64,000 bases of DNA from Nocardia goodfellowii (GTDB taxonomy: Bacteria > Actinomycetota > Actinomycetes > Mycobacteriales > Mycobacteriaceae). The DNA is taken from positions 2,976,001 to 3,040,000 of the forward strand of contig NZ_JAGGMR010000001.1 in NCBI RefSeq assembly GCF_017875645.1. Direction: 5' to 3'. The position numbers and the translations under genes are program-made. Positions 33,601 through 41,737 of the stretch are shown piece by piece; the first letter of the stretch is position 1, and each line of letters opens with the position of its first letter. Under the pieces are notes generated by a model. That model was not told the DNA's origin and ran no database searches. It worked only from the letters and a program-made list of their open reading frames with translations.

Positions 33601-33633
33601 ACCCGCCGTCACCGCATCGGGAGGTGCTGAGAC

Positions 33634-34521
33634 ATGCGTGTACTCGTCACCGGTTGGCCGAGCTTTCTGCACGGTGAGGCGACCGCGGGGGACGTGTTGA
33701 GCATGAGCCGGGTGTGCGACGCGCTGCACGCGGCCGATGTGCCCTACGACACGGCGTGGAGCCCGGTATACCGTTCCGACGGCTTGCATCTGGCCGACGC
33801 CGACTCCGGCCGCTATTCGCATCTGGTGTTCGTCTGCGGGCCCGCGCACGGAGAACAGGTGCGGTCCCTGCACGAGCGATATGCGAATTGCCGGCGCATC
33901 GCCGTGGGGGTGTCGATTCTCGATCCAGACGACGCCGCCGTGACCGGATTCCATCGCGTGCTGCCGCGCGACGGTCTGTCGAGGCCCCGGCCGGACATGG
34001 CCGTCGCCGCCCGCACCGTGCATGTTCCGGTGGTCGGCGCGGTCTTCGCTCCCGGGCAGGCCGAGTACGGAACCGCCCGTCGCCACGAGACGGTGCACGA
34101 AGCGCTGACGCGCTGGCTAGCCGAACTCGACTGCGCGCGACTACCCCTCGACACCCGGCTCGCGCCCGATGATTGGCGCCAATGCCGCACGCCCGACCAG
34201 CTCGCGTCGGTGTTCGCCCGCCTCGACGCCGTGGTCACCACGCGCCTGCACGGCTTGGTGCTGGGACTGCGCGCGGGCGTCCCGGTTCTGGCCGTGGATC
34301 CGATCGCGGGCGGCGGAAAAGTCAGCGCGCAGGCGCAGGCGCTGAACTGGCCCGCGCTGATTCCCGCCGAACGCGCTGTCGAGCCCGGTGCGTTCGATCG
34401 TTGGTGGCAGTGGTGCCTGTCCCCGGCCGGGCGGGCGCGGGCCGGCCGCCGCGACTTTCCGGCCGTCGACGCGTTGACCGCGGACCTGCTCGACGAACTG
34501 CGCGCAGGACAGCCGTCGTGA
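33634..34521 (+). CDS. Polysaccharide pyruvyltransferase-like protein
   Basis: A 295-residue cytosolic protein. The C-terminal AVVTTRLHGLVLGLRAGVPVLAVDPIAGGGKV is the hallmark of the polysaccharide pyruvyltransferase (CsaB/WcaK) family, quoted here in two overlapping parts: VTTRLHGLVLGLRAGV and PVLAVDPIAGGGKV. The N-terminal half (VLVTGWPSFLHGEATAGDVL) fits the GT-B-like fold. Members transfer pyruvate from PEP to make ketal-linked sugars. AGGTG lies upstream of ATG 33634, and the stop overlaps the next start (GTGA). Somewhat short for the family. Confidence 0.75.
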   Translation: MRVLVTGWPSFLHGEATAGDVLSMSRVCDALHAADVPYDTAWSPVYRSDGLHLADADSGRYSHLVFVCGPAHGEQVRSLHERYANCRRIAVGVSILDPDDAAVTGFHRVLPRDGLSRPRPDMAVAARTVHVPVVGAVFAPGQAEYGTARRHETVHEALTRWLAELDCARLPLDTRLAPDDWRQCRTPDQLASVFARLDAVVTTRLHGLVLGLRAGVPVLAVDPIAGGGKVSAQAQALNWPALIPAERAVEPGAFDRWWQWCLSPAGRARAGRRDFPAVDALTADLLDELRAGQPS

Positions 34522-35402
34522 GCCCCTCGGCCACGGCGAAGACGACTGTCGTCATCGCCACCCGCAACCGCGCCGCCGAACTGTCGCGCACCTTGCGCGA
34601 GTTGACCGCGTTGCGTCCCTGTCCGCCGATTGTGCTGGTGGACAACGCATCCACCGACGACACCGTCGATGCCGCGGCGGCGTTCGAGGGTGTGGAGATC
34701 GTCCGGCTGCCGGACAACCTCGGCGCGGCGGCGCGCAATATCGGCGTCGCCAGGGCCAAGACGCCCTATGTCGCGTTCAGTGACGACGACTCCTGGTGGG
34801 CCGACGACGCGCTGCCGACCGCCGAGCGGATGCTGGACGAGCATCCACGACTCGGTCTCATCGCGGGACGCACCCTGGTCGGCGCGGAGCACCGGGACGA
34901 TCCGGTCAACGAGCTGATGGCGCACAGCCCGCTCGGTCATCCGCCGGGTCTGCCCGGCCCGCTGGTGCTCGGCTTCCTGGCCTGTGCCGCGGTCGTCCGC
35001 AAGGAGGCCTACCAGCGGGCCGCCGGATTCAGTTCGCTGCTGCACTTCGGAGCCGAAGAACGCTTGCTGTCGCTCGACCTCGCGGCCGACGGCTGGCACC
35101 TCTGCTACGTCCCGCACGTGCGGGCCCACCACCATCCGTCGCGGCGGCGGCCCCCGCCACCGTGGCGCAGGCGTGTCGAACAGCGCAACAACGCGCTGAT
35201 CACCTGGATGCGGCGGCCGTGGCGGCGATGTATCGCGGAAACCTCCCGGCTGCTCGGCCGGGCCGTGCGCGACCCCGAAACGTTGCTGGTGGTAGGGGGT
35301 CTCGTCCGTCGCCTGCCGCGGGCGCTGGCCCAGCGCCGCCAGTTGCCGCCGGAGGTAGAACGCGGGGCGCGGACGCTCGAACTTCTCCATGAAAGGAAGT
35401 GA
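34518..35402 (+). CDS. Glycosyltransferase family 2
   Basis: A 294-residue GT-A inverting transferase: TTVVIATRNRAAELSRTL, IVLVDNASTDDTVDAAAA, NLGAAARNIGVARAKTPYVA, metal-binding FSDDDSWW, and a later FGAEERLLSLDLAADGW. GTG 34518 overlaps the upstream stop. The C-terminal ~70 residues are Arg-rich and could lie on the inner membrane face. It is about half identical by eye to the next gene, so the two are probably a tandem duplication that has diverged in specificity. Confidence 0.88.
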   Translation: MSPSATAKTTVVIATRNRAAELSRTLRELTALRPCPPIVLVDNASTDDTVDAAAAFEGVEIVRLPDNLGAAARNIGVARAKTPYVAFSDDDSWWADDALPTAERMLDEHPRLGLIAGRTLVGAEHRDDPVNELMAHSPLGHPPGLPGPLVLGFLACAAVVRKEAYQRAAGFSSLLHFGAEERLLSLDLAADGWHLCYVPHVRAHHHPSRRRPPPPWRRRVEQRNNALITWMRRPWRRCIAETSRLLGRAVRDPETLLVVGGLVRRLPRALAQRRQLPPEVERGARTLELLHERK

Positions 35403-35406
35403 CCGG

Positions 35407-36303
35407 ATGGCCACGGACCGAATGACGGTCGTCATCATCACCCGCGACCGGCGCGAGCAACTGCTGGAAACCCTCGCGCACATGACCGGGCTGCCCGATG
35501 CCGCGCCGATCATCGTCGCGGACAACGGCTCCACCGACGGCACCGCGGACGCGGTCGCGGCGGCGTTCCCCACTGTCCAGTTGCTGCGCTCGCGGGAGAA
35601 CCTGGGCGCGGTGGCCCGGAATCTCGCCGTCGAGCGTGCGACCACGCCGTATGTGGCGTTCTGCGATGACGACACCCAGTGGCAGCCGGGATCTCTGACG
35701 CGCGCGGCCGATCTGCTCGACGAGTATCCCGGGCTGGCTTCGGTGACGGGACGATGCCTGGTCGAGCCGGATCTGCACGAGGATCCGATCACGCCCGAGC
35801 TTCGCGAGTCGCCGATTTCGGGGCCGGAGTGGCTCCCCGGGCCCGCGCTGCTCGGAGTGATGGCCGGTCTGTCGGCTTTCCGGGTCAATGCGTTCCAGCA
35901 GGTCGGCGGCTTCTCCGACCGCCTGTGGTTCGGTGGTGAGGAGGAGTTGCTCGCCCTCGACCTCGCGGCGCACGGCTGGTGGATGTGCTGGGTGGAGGAC
36001 ATGGTCATCCATCACGCGCCGTCGCAGCGACGGGATTCCACCCATCGCCGTCGTCTCGGTATTCGAAACACGTTGTGGACCATGTGGTTACGACGTCCGG
36101 CGCGCAGCGCCCTCCGGCGGTCCGCCGTGGTGCTGAAGTCCGCTCCGGCCGACCGGACCACGGCCGGAGCCGTCCTCGACACCTTGCGGGGGTTGCCCTG
36201 GGTGCTGCGCGAACGCGCGGTCGTCCCCCCGCACATCGAGGCCGGTCTGGTGCTGCTAGAGGATTCGCAGCGCAGTTCGCGCGCGCGGCGTTATGTCGGC
36301 TGA
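35407..36303 (+). CDS. Glycosyltransferase family 2 (tandem paralogue)
   Basis: A 298-residue GT-A protein parallel to its neighbour: MTVVIITRDRREQLLETL, IIVADNGSTDGTADAV, NLGAVARNLAVERATTPYVA, FCDDDTQW, and FGGEEELLALDLAAHGWWMC. ATG 35407 is chosen for its ribosome-binding site (AAAGGAAG about 8 nt before); an in-frame start at 35389 adds six residues. It is the last gene of the plus-strand glycan set. Donor and acceptor unknown. Confidence 0.88.
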   Translation: MATDRMTVVIITRDRREQLLETLAHMTGLPDAAPIIVADNGSTDGTADAVAAAFPTVQLLRSRENLGAVARNLAVERATTPYVAFCDDDTQWQPGSLTRAADLLDEYPGLASVTGRCLVEPDLHEDPITPELRESPISGPEWLPGPALLGVMAGLSAFRVNAFQQVGGFSDRLWFGGEEELLALDLAAHGWWMCWVEDMVIHHAPSQRRDSTHRRRLGIRNTLWTMWLRRPARSALRRSAVVLKSAPADRTTAGAVLDTLRGLPWVLRERAVVPPHIEAGLVLLEDSQRSSRARRYVG

Positions 36304-36436
36304 CCAGCGCTGATAGCAATCACGGTTCGGTAAAGGTGCTTGCACGCTGTGCCGAATGTTGTCAGAGTGAACTTCTGAGTCTGGTGTTACTAGTGGGAAG
36401 GGAGGGGTGCTCCGTCCCGGGGCACCGACACCGCAC

Positions 36437-38311
36437 ATGAAGCCAAGCACTCTGAGAACCGGTCTTTGCGCAAGTGTGTCCGCCGCCGTCGCGATCACGA
36501 TATCCGGATTGTTGCCCGCCGCCGCGCACGCCGCTCCGATACCGCCCGAGATGGCGACCAAACTGCTAGGCAAGACGATTTTCCTGGACCCGGGCCATCA
36601 GGGTCCCCATCACGGTGAGGACCTGTCGCGCCAGGTAGACAATGGCCGCGGCGGCACCAAGGACTGTCAGACCACCGGCATGGTCACCGTCAACGGCATC
36701 CCCGAGCACACCATCAACTGGAATGTTGCTCAACTGGTCAAGTCGTCGTTGGAGAGCCTCGGCGCGCGGGTCGTCCTGAGCCGCGCCGACGACAGTGGCT
36801 GGGGCGGCTGCGTCGACGACCGGGCGCGGGCCGCCAATGCCTCCGGCGCCGCGGTCGCGGTGAGCATCCACGCCGACAGCGCCCCCGCCGAGGCGAGCGG
36901 CTTCCATCTCATCGTCCCGCAGCTACCGATCCCGGACCCAGCCGTCGAACAGGCCCAATCCGCCGCGGGCCGGGCGGCCTCCCAGCTCGTGCGTGACGCC
37001 TACCTGCACGCGGGCTTCCAGCCCGCCGACTATGCCGGTGTCCAGGAGGGCCTACAGACCCGCGCCGACGTGGCCGGCCCAGCGCTGTCCACCGTGCCGA
37101 CGGTGTTCGTCGAAATGGGCAACGGAGCCAACCCCGAAGACGCCGCCCTACTGGAGAGCGAAGCGGGCCAACTGCGCCACGCCATCGCGATCACCACCGG
37201 CCTGTCGAGCTACCTGCTCGGCGTGCCGCCGGGCGGCACAGGCTCGGCCGAAAGTGCCCCCGCCGCAGCGGTATTGGCCCAACCGATACCCGCCGCCACT
37301 GCGCCGGACGCCTCGCCGTCGCCGATCCCGGGCACGCCGCCGGCGCAACCCGAACTCCCCGCCGCGCCCGGTACCCCGAACCAAACCAGGCCCGGCGTGC
37401 AGGGGCAGGACGCGGCTACGCCGAATATGCAAGGCCAGGGCCAATATTCGACTACGCCGGGTACGCAGAATTCGGCCTCGGCCGGTACGCAGGACCAGAA
37501 CTCGGCTTCAGAGGGAGTGCAGGGTCACGCCCAGAGCTCCACTCCGCCGGTCCAGAGCCAGAGCTCGCCTTCCGCGGGTACGCAGAGTGACAACCAGAGC
37601 TCCGCATCCCTGGGCGCACAGGGCCAGAACGCGACTTCGGCGGGTACGCAGGGCCAAGCTTTCGCTTCACCGGGCGCGCAAGATCAGAACTCGACCCCGC
37701 CGGGCGTGCATGGGCAAAGTCGGAACGCGACCTCGCCGACCATGCATGGCCAGAACCCGAGCCAAAACTCGCCTTCGGTCGGCGTGCAGGCGGAAAACTC
37801 GACTCCGCCGGGCGTTCACGGGCAGGGTCAGAACGCCACCTCGCCCGGTGTGCCGGGTCAGGGGCAGGGCTTGGTGTCGCCGAGTGTGCCGGGTCAGGGC
37901 CAGGGCTTGACCTCGCCGGGCACGCAGGGACAGGAGCAAGGATTGACTCGGCCGGATGTGCAGGGCCAGGGCCAGACCGCGGCCACCCCGGGTACACAAG
38001 GTCAGAGTCAGAATTCGGTTTCGCCGGGCGGGCAGACTCAAAATCAGAATTTGCGCCCGAATCAGCAGTCGACGCCTGGTTGCGCGACTACTGCAGGGGC
38101 GGTGAAGGTGCCGGGTTGCCCAGATTCGGGTACGCAGCAGCAGACCAAGCCCGAAACCGAAAAGCTGGATAGCAGCACACTTGTCAATGCCGGTATGCAG
38201 CTGTTGCTTCCGCTGATCCGCTCGTTCGGCATGGACAACTCCGCCATCACCTCGGAGCTGATCAACCTCGCCTACACCCTGGCGAGCACCTTGCTCGGTC
38301 CCGCCGAATAG
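36437..38311 (+). CDS. N-acetylmuramoyl-L-alanine amidase with long repeat tail
   Basis: A 624-residue exported protein. Signal peptide (residues 1-~35, LLPAAAHA cleavage), Amidase_3 domain at ~47-265 with zinc ligands His in FLDPGHQGPH, Glu in IPEHTINW and His in VSIHADSAP, and catalytic Glu in VFVEMGNGA, then a ~230-residue Gln/Gly/Ser/Thr repeat tail and a C-terminal helix (STLVNAGMQLLLPLIRS). It cleaves the bond between muramic acid and the stem peptide. The catalytic domain resembles mycobacterial Ami1 (Rv3717), which lacks such a tail. ATG 36437 begins MKPSTLRT; ten codons upstream are in frame but unlikely. Confidence 0.9.
   Translation: MKPSTLRTGLCASVSAAVAITISGLLPAAAHAAPIPPEMATKLLGKTIFLDPGHQGPHHGEDLSRQVDNGRGGTKDCQTTGMVTVNGIPEHTINWNVAQLVKSSLESLGARVVLSRADDSGWGGCVDDRARAANASGAAVAVSIHADSAPAEASGFHLIVPQLPIPDPAVEQAQSAAGRAASQLVRDAYLHAGFQPADYAGVQEGLQTRADVAGPALSTVPTVFVEMGNGANPEDAALLESEAGQLRHAIAITTGLSSYLLGVPPGGTGSAESAPAAAVLAQPIPAATAPDASPSPIPGTPPAQPELPAAPGTPNQTRPGVQGQDAATPNMQGQGQYSTTPGTQNSASAGTQDQNSASEGVQGHAQSSTPPVQSQSSPSAGTQSDNQSSASLGAQGQNATSAGTQGQAFASPGAQDQNSTPPGVHGQSRNATSPTMHGQNPSQNSPSVGVQAENSTPPGVHGQGQNATSPGVPGQGQGLVSPSVPGQGQGLTSPGTQGQEQGLTRPDVQGQGQTAATPGTQGQSQNSVSPGGQTQNQNLRPNQQSTPGCATTAGAVKVPGCPDSGTQQQTKPETEKLDSSTLVNAGMQLLLPLIRSFGMDNSAITSELINLAYTLASTLLGPAE
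37378..38070 (+). repeat. Degenerate tandem repeat coding for Gln/Gly-rich tail
   Basis: About 18 copies of a 30-42-nt unit that encodes variants of P-G-(T/V)-Q-G-Q-x-Q-N-(A/S)-(T/S)-S. Examples are AGTQGQAFASPGAQDQ and PGVPGQGQGLVSPSVPGQ. The reading frame is preserved throughout, so the repeats are selected as protein. Likely a flexible wall-spanning linker; repeat number may vary between strains. Confidence 0.8.
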
Positions 38312-38411
38312 ATTCGCGACCCGTCCCGGCCGCCTGGTACGCCGGACACCCGTCGGAGCCCGCCCTCCGACCGTGGTGTCCGGCGTTTCCGGTTCTACTA
38401 GGCTCTGTCGG

Positions 38412-39449
38412 GTGGCTGAGCGGATTCCTGTTCTGATCGTGGCGGGTTTTCTCGGATCCGGGAAGACGACGCTGCTCAACCATTTGCTCCGCAACACCCG
38501 GGGCACCCGGATCGGGGTGGTGGTCAACGACTTCGGTGCGATCAATATCGACGCCATGCTGGTCGCGGGGCAGGTCGACGCCATGGTGTCGCTGGGCAAC
38601 GGCTGCGTGTGCTGTGCGGTCGACGTCTCCGAACTCGACGACATGTTCACCGCGCTGTCCGAACCGCGCGCCCGCATCGATGTGATCGTCGTCGAGGCGA
38701 GCGGGCTGGCCGAGCCGCGCAATCTGATCCGGATGGTGGTGGCCAGCGAGAACCCGCGCATCCGCTACGGCGGGCTGGTGGAGGTCGTGGACGCCGAGCA
38801 GTTCCCGGCCAGCCGCGCCCAGCATCCGGAGCTGGCCAAGCATCTGCGGCTCGCGGATCTGGTGGTGCTGAACAAGAGCGACCGCGTCCCGGCCGCGGAC
38901 CTGGCGCGATTGCGCGGCGACCTGACCGAGCTGGTCGGGCAGGTGCCGGTGTACGCCACCACGCACGGCCGGATCGAGCCCGGGCTGCTCTTCGACGAGC
39001 CGCTGCGGGAAACCGCCACGCAGGCAGAGCAATTGAGCTTCGACGCATTGCTCACCGAGCACGACCACGATCATGACGACCCGGCGCACCGGCACCTGCA
39101 CGACGACTACACGAGCGTGTCCTTCACCAGCGAAGCGGAATTGGATCCGCGCCGCCTCATCGACTTCCTGGACGATCCGCCGACGGGCCTGTTCCGCGCC
39201 AAGGGGTTCGCCGCTTTCGCCGTCGCCGGGGAACGCCGCAAGTTCTTGTTCCACCTGGTCGGCCGGCACCTGGTCTTCGAACCCGGCGCCTGGTCCCGTG
39301 GCGAGCCACGCACCACCCAGCTGGTCCTGATCGGCACCGGCCTGGACTCCGACACCGCGCTCAAACGCCTGCGGGACTGCGTCCACACCGCCGCCGAACC
39401 ACTCGATCCGCAAGCGTTGCTGGGTGTTTGGCGCTACACCCCGCACTGA
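38412..39449 (+). CDS. CobW/COG0523 family GTPase (metal-chaperone type)
   Basis: A 345-residue cytosolic G3E GTPase. P-loop GFLGSGKTTLLNHLL, switch region with the metal-binding GNGCVCCAVD (CxCC), VVEASGLAEP, base-specificity VLNKSD, a His/Asp-rich stretch HDHDHDDPAHRHLHDDY at ~220-236 and a C-terminal CobW_C domain (GLFRAKGFAAFAVAGERRKF). Family members deliver zinc, cobalt or iron to client enzymes using GTP. GTG 38412 has no strong ribosome-binding site; an in-frame start at 38373 is possible. Single gene; the client is not evident from the neighbours. Confidence 0.9.
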   Translation: MAERIPVLIVAGFLGSGKTTLLNHLLRNTRGTRIGVVVNDFGAINIDAMLVAGQVDAMVSLGNGCVCCAVDVSELDDMFTALSEPRARIDVIVVEASGLAEPRNLIRMVVASENPRIRYGGLVEVVDAEQFPASRAQHPELAKHLRLADLVVLNKSDRVPAADLARLRGDLTELVGQVPVYATTHGRIEPGLLFDEPLRETATQAEQLSFDALLTEHDHDHDDPAHRHLHDDYTSVSFTSEAELDPRRLIDFLDDPPTGLFRAKGFAAFAVAGERRKFLFHLVGRHLVFEPGAWSRGEPRTTQLVLIGTGLDSDTALKRLRDCVHTAAEPLDPQALLGVWRYTPH

Positions 39450-40034
39450 TCGAAAGTTGGCGCGTTCGCGCGGACGCTGGCGCGTTAATCCCTGTCGCCT
39501 CCCGCCACCCACCACCAGAATTGAGCTCTACCTGCCGAGCCGGGGCCTGTGCAACGATGCACAGACCTCGGCGCGGTACGGACGCTACGAGAACACGCGG
39601 CGCATGTCGCGCCTCCCGTAGCCGAGTAACTGGGCAGGGCACGCCCGTCTGCTGTGGTGGCCTGCCGCAGGCGTCTACCGCGCGCCCGGCCCAGTTCCTC
39701 CCACCGGATAAGGCCCGGCCCCCGGAACCGCGCCGCGGCCGCAGTGCGCGCGCCCTGATGACAGTCGCCGCGGCACCTCTCCTCGCTGCGCCCCCGCTCC
39801 CGCGTCGCGTCCGCCCTCACGGTCGCGTTCGCCCAGCTTTGCTCCCGCCTCGCGTCGCCTCCACCCCGCCCCGCTGCACTTCCCGTGGTCTCCGGCCCGC
39901 TTCGCCTCGCGTCGCCTCCACCCCGCCCGCGCCTCGTCCTGAAACAGTCCGGTGCTGCGGCCGTGTGCCCGAAATCGGCCAGTCGTCGGGCGTCGATTTT
40001 TGTGTATGGGGCTGTCGATGACCGGCCGACCGCG
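39450..40034. other. Long gap without a convincing gene
   Basis: 585 bases between the CobW gene and the convergent moaE stop. Open frames exist on both strands but translate to Arg/Pro/Ala-rich, low-complexity sequence without start signals, as expected of very GC-rich non-coding DNA. It contains a 25-bp direct repeat (listed separately). No RNA gene is recognised; a regulatory RNA cannot be excluded. Confidence 0.5.
39846..39927. repeat. 25-bp direct repeat
   Basis: The same 25 bases, containing CGCGTCGCCTCCACCCCG, occur at 39846-39870 and 39903-39927, start to start 57 bp. The copies are identical. Origin unknown. Confidence 0.75.
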
Positions 40035-40460
40035 TCAGCCGCAGGCGTTGACCCATTCGGACAGTCCGTCGGCGAACAGCTGGCGCTTCCAGATCGGCAC
40101 CTCGTGTTTGATCCGGTCCACCAGGTCCGCGCAGGTGCTGAAGGCTTCGGCGCGGTGTGGGGCGGCGACGGCCACGACGATCGCGAGATCGCCGATGCCC
40201 AGGGGGCCGACTCGGTGTACGGCGGCGACGGGTAATCCGGATGCGGCGGCCGCTTCGGCGCAGCATTTGCGCAGGAAGCGTTCGGCGTCCGGATGCGCGG
40301 AGTACTCCAGTGCCGAAACCGCCTGTCCGCCATCGTGATCGCGGACCTTGCCGGTGAAGACCACGACCGCGCCGTGTTCGGGCCCGGTCACCGCCTGCTC
40401 CACCTCGGCGGGATCGAGCGGTTGGTCGCTGATCCGGGCGACTTGCACTGTGTCACTCAT
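40035..40460 (-). CDS. moaE: Molybdopterin synthase catalytic subunit MoaE
   Basis: A 141-residue subunit that, with thiocarboxylated MoaD, inserts the dithiolene sulfurs into cyclic pyranopterin monophosphate. Diagnostic parts are GAVVVFTGKVRDHDGGQAV, the Arg/His in AAVHRVGPLGIGD, and VDRIKHEVPIWKRQLFADG with the active-site lysines. ATG 40460 overlaps the moaC-moaB stop by 8 nt. The MoaD partner is encoded at 44164 on the other strand. Confidence 0.94.
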   Translation of the reverse strand: MSDTVQVARISDQPLDPAEVEQAVTGPEHGAVVVFTGKVRDHDGGQAVSALEYSAHPDAERFLRKCCAEAAAASGLPVAAVHRVGPLGIGDLAIVVAVAAPHRAEAFSTCADLVDRIKHEVPIWKRQLFADGLSEWVNACG

Positions 40461-41706
40461 GGTTGCCGCCTCCGGCTACTTGCGCGAGCAGATGATCGAG
40501 GAGCGGTTCGAGCACCGCGATACCGTCCTTTACGCCGCCGGGGGAACCAGGCAGGTTCACCACGACCGAGCGTCCGGCGAGTCCGGCGACGCCACGGCTG
40601 AGCGCGGCCAGCGGGAACTTCTCGGTCCCGCGCCGGCGGATCGCTTCGGCGACGCCGGGCAGCTCACGATCGAGCAGGCTCAGGGTGGCTTCCGGGGTGC
40701 CGTCGGTGGGGGAGGCTCCGGTACCGCCGGTGGAGATGACCAGGTCGGGTTCGAAACGCAGCGCGTCGGCCAGGCCGAAGGAGATATCAGCGTCCGCGTA
40801 GACGAGCGGACCGCGGACCGAGAAACCCAGCCCGGCAAGCCAATCCACCAGCACCGGACCGGTGGTGTCCTCCCGGGTCCCGGCCGCCGCGCCGGTCGAC
40901 GCGACCAGCACCACCGCGGACCCCGCCTCGGGGCTGTCCGGATCGCGCCGATGCGCCTCGTGCAGCTGGACCAGCGGATCGCCGGATTCGGCTGTGGCGT
41001 CGCCGGATCCGACTGTTGCGTTGCGGGTTTCGCCTGTCGCCTCGCCGGATACGATTGGGGCGTTGCGGGCTCCGTCCGTTGCATCGCCGGAACCGATTGT
41101 GTCGTAGCGAGTTTCGTCCGCAGCGTCACCAACATCGATCGCGGTGTGACCGGAATCGACCGCTAAGCGGCGGGATCCGACTGTCGCGTCGTCCGATTCG
41201 ACTTCCCCCACCGCGACCGCCCCACCACCGTTCTCCTCCGGCCGCTCCCAATGCCCATGCTTCCCACCCTCTTTGGTAAGCAACCGGACACCGTTCAACA
41301 CCGCCGCCGGATCCACCGCCTTGACCATGTCGTGCAGCGTCAGGCCCGCCACCGCCACGGCGGTCAGCGCCTCCATTTCGACGCCGGTCTGGCCCCTGGT
41401 CTTGGCCGAGGCTTCGATGGTGATGCTGGTATCGGTGAACCCGAACTCCACTTTCACCGACGACAGCGCCAGCTGATGGCACAGCGGGATGAGTTCGGAG
41501 GTCTTCTTCGCGGCCATGATCCCGGCGATGCGCGCGGTCGGCAGCACGTCGGCCTTGGGCATGTCGTCGGCCCGCACCAGCGCCACCACCTCGGCGGTGG
41601 TCCGCAGCTCACCGGCGGCGACCGCGATCCGGGTGGACTCGCTTTTCGCACTCACGTCGACCATGCGGGCCCGGCCGGCACCATCGACATGCGACAACTC
41701 ACTCAT
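40453..41706 (-). CDS. moaCB: Fused MoaC-MoaB (cyclic pyranopterin monophosphate synthase + MoaB/Mog-type domain)
   Basis: A 417-residue fusion. Residues ~1-155 are MoaC, which with MoaA makes cyclic pyranopterin monophosphate (SELIPLCHQLALSSVKVEF; KTRGQTGVEMEALTAVAVAG). Residues ~255-417 are a MoaB/Mog domain for molybdopterin adenylylation (VLVASTGAAAGTREDTTGPV; VISTGGTGASPTDGTPEA; VVVNLPGSPGGVKDG). Between them, ~165-240 form an Asp/Thr-rich degenerate repeat. MoaC-MoaB fusions occur in other actinobacteria, but a linker this long and repetitive is unusual. ATG 41706 begins MSELSHVDGAG. moaE overlaps its end. Confidence 0.92.
   Translation of the reverse strand: MSELSHVDGAGRARMVDVSAKSESTRIAVAAGELRTTAEVVALVRADDMPKADVLPTARIAGIMAAKKTSELIPLCHQLALSSVKVEFGFTDTSITIEASAKTRGQTGVEMEALTAVAVAGLTLHDMVKAVDPAAVLNGVRLLTKEGGKHGHWERPEENGGGAVAVGEVESDDATVGSRRLAVDSGHTAIDVGDAADETRYDTIGSGDATDGARNAPIVSGEATGETRNATVGSGDATAESGDPLVQLHEAHRRDPDSPEAGSAVVLVASTGAAAGTREDTTGPVLVDWLAGLGFSVRGPLVYADADISFGLADALRFEPDLVISTGGTGASPTDGTPEATLSLLDRELPGVAEAIRRRGTEKFPLAALSRGVAGLAGRSVVVNLPGSPGGVKDGIAVLEPLLDHLLAQVAGGGNHE
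40975..41180 (-). repeat. Degenerate repeat coding the MoaC-MoaB linker
   Basis: About five units of 13-14 codons in the middle of the fused gene, each giving a variant of V-x-S-G-(D/E)-A-T-x-(G/E)-x-R-(N/Y)-(A/D)-(T/P): for instance GSGDATDGARNAPIVSGEAT and GETRNATVGSGDAT. In frame throughout and Asp-rich, so the linker is probably disordered. Confidence 0.7.
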
Positions 41707-41737
41707 ACTTCCCAGCCTCGCACAATCCGGTGCACCC

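Noticed and set aside
37378..38070. CRISPR array or satellite repeat
   Set aside because: Units vary in length and sequence, have no unique spacers, and stay in frame with the amidase gene; they encode a protein repeat.
39485..40333. A 282-codon minus-strand frame covering the gap and part of moaE
   Set aside because: Arg/Gly/Ala low complexity including the 25-bp repeat translated as RGGGDARR twice, and it overlaps moaE in another frame.
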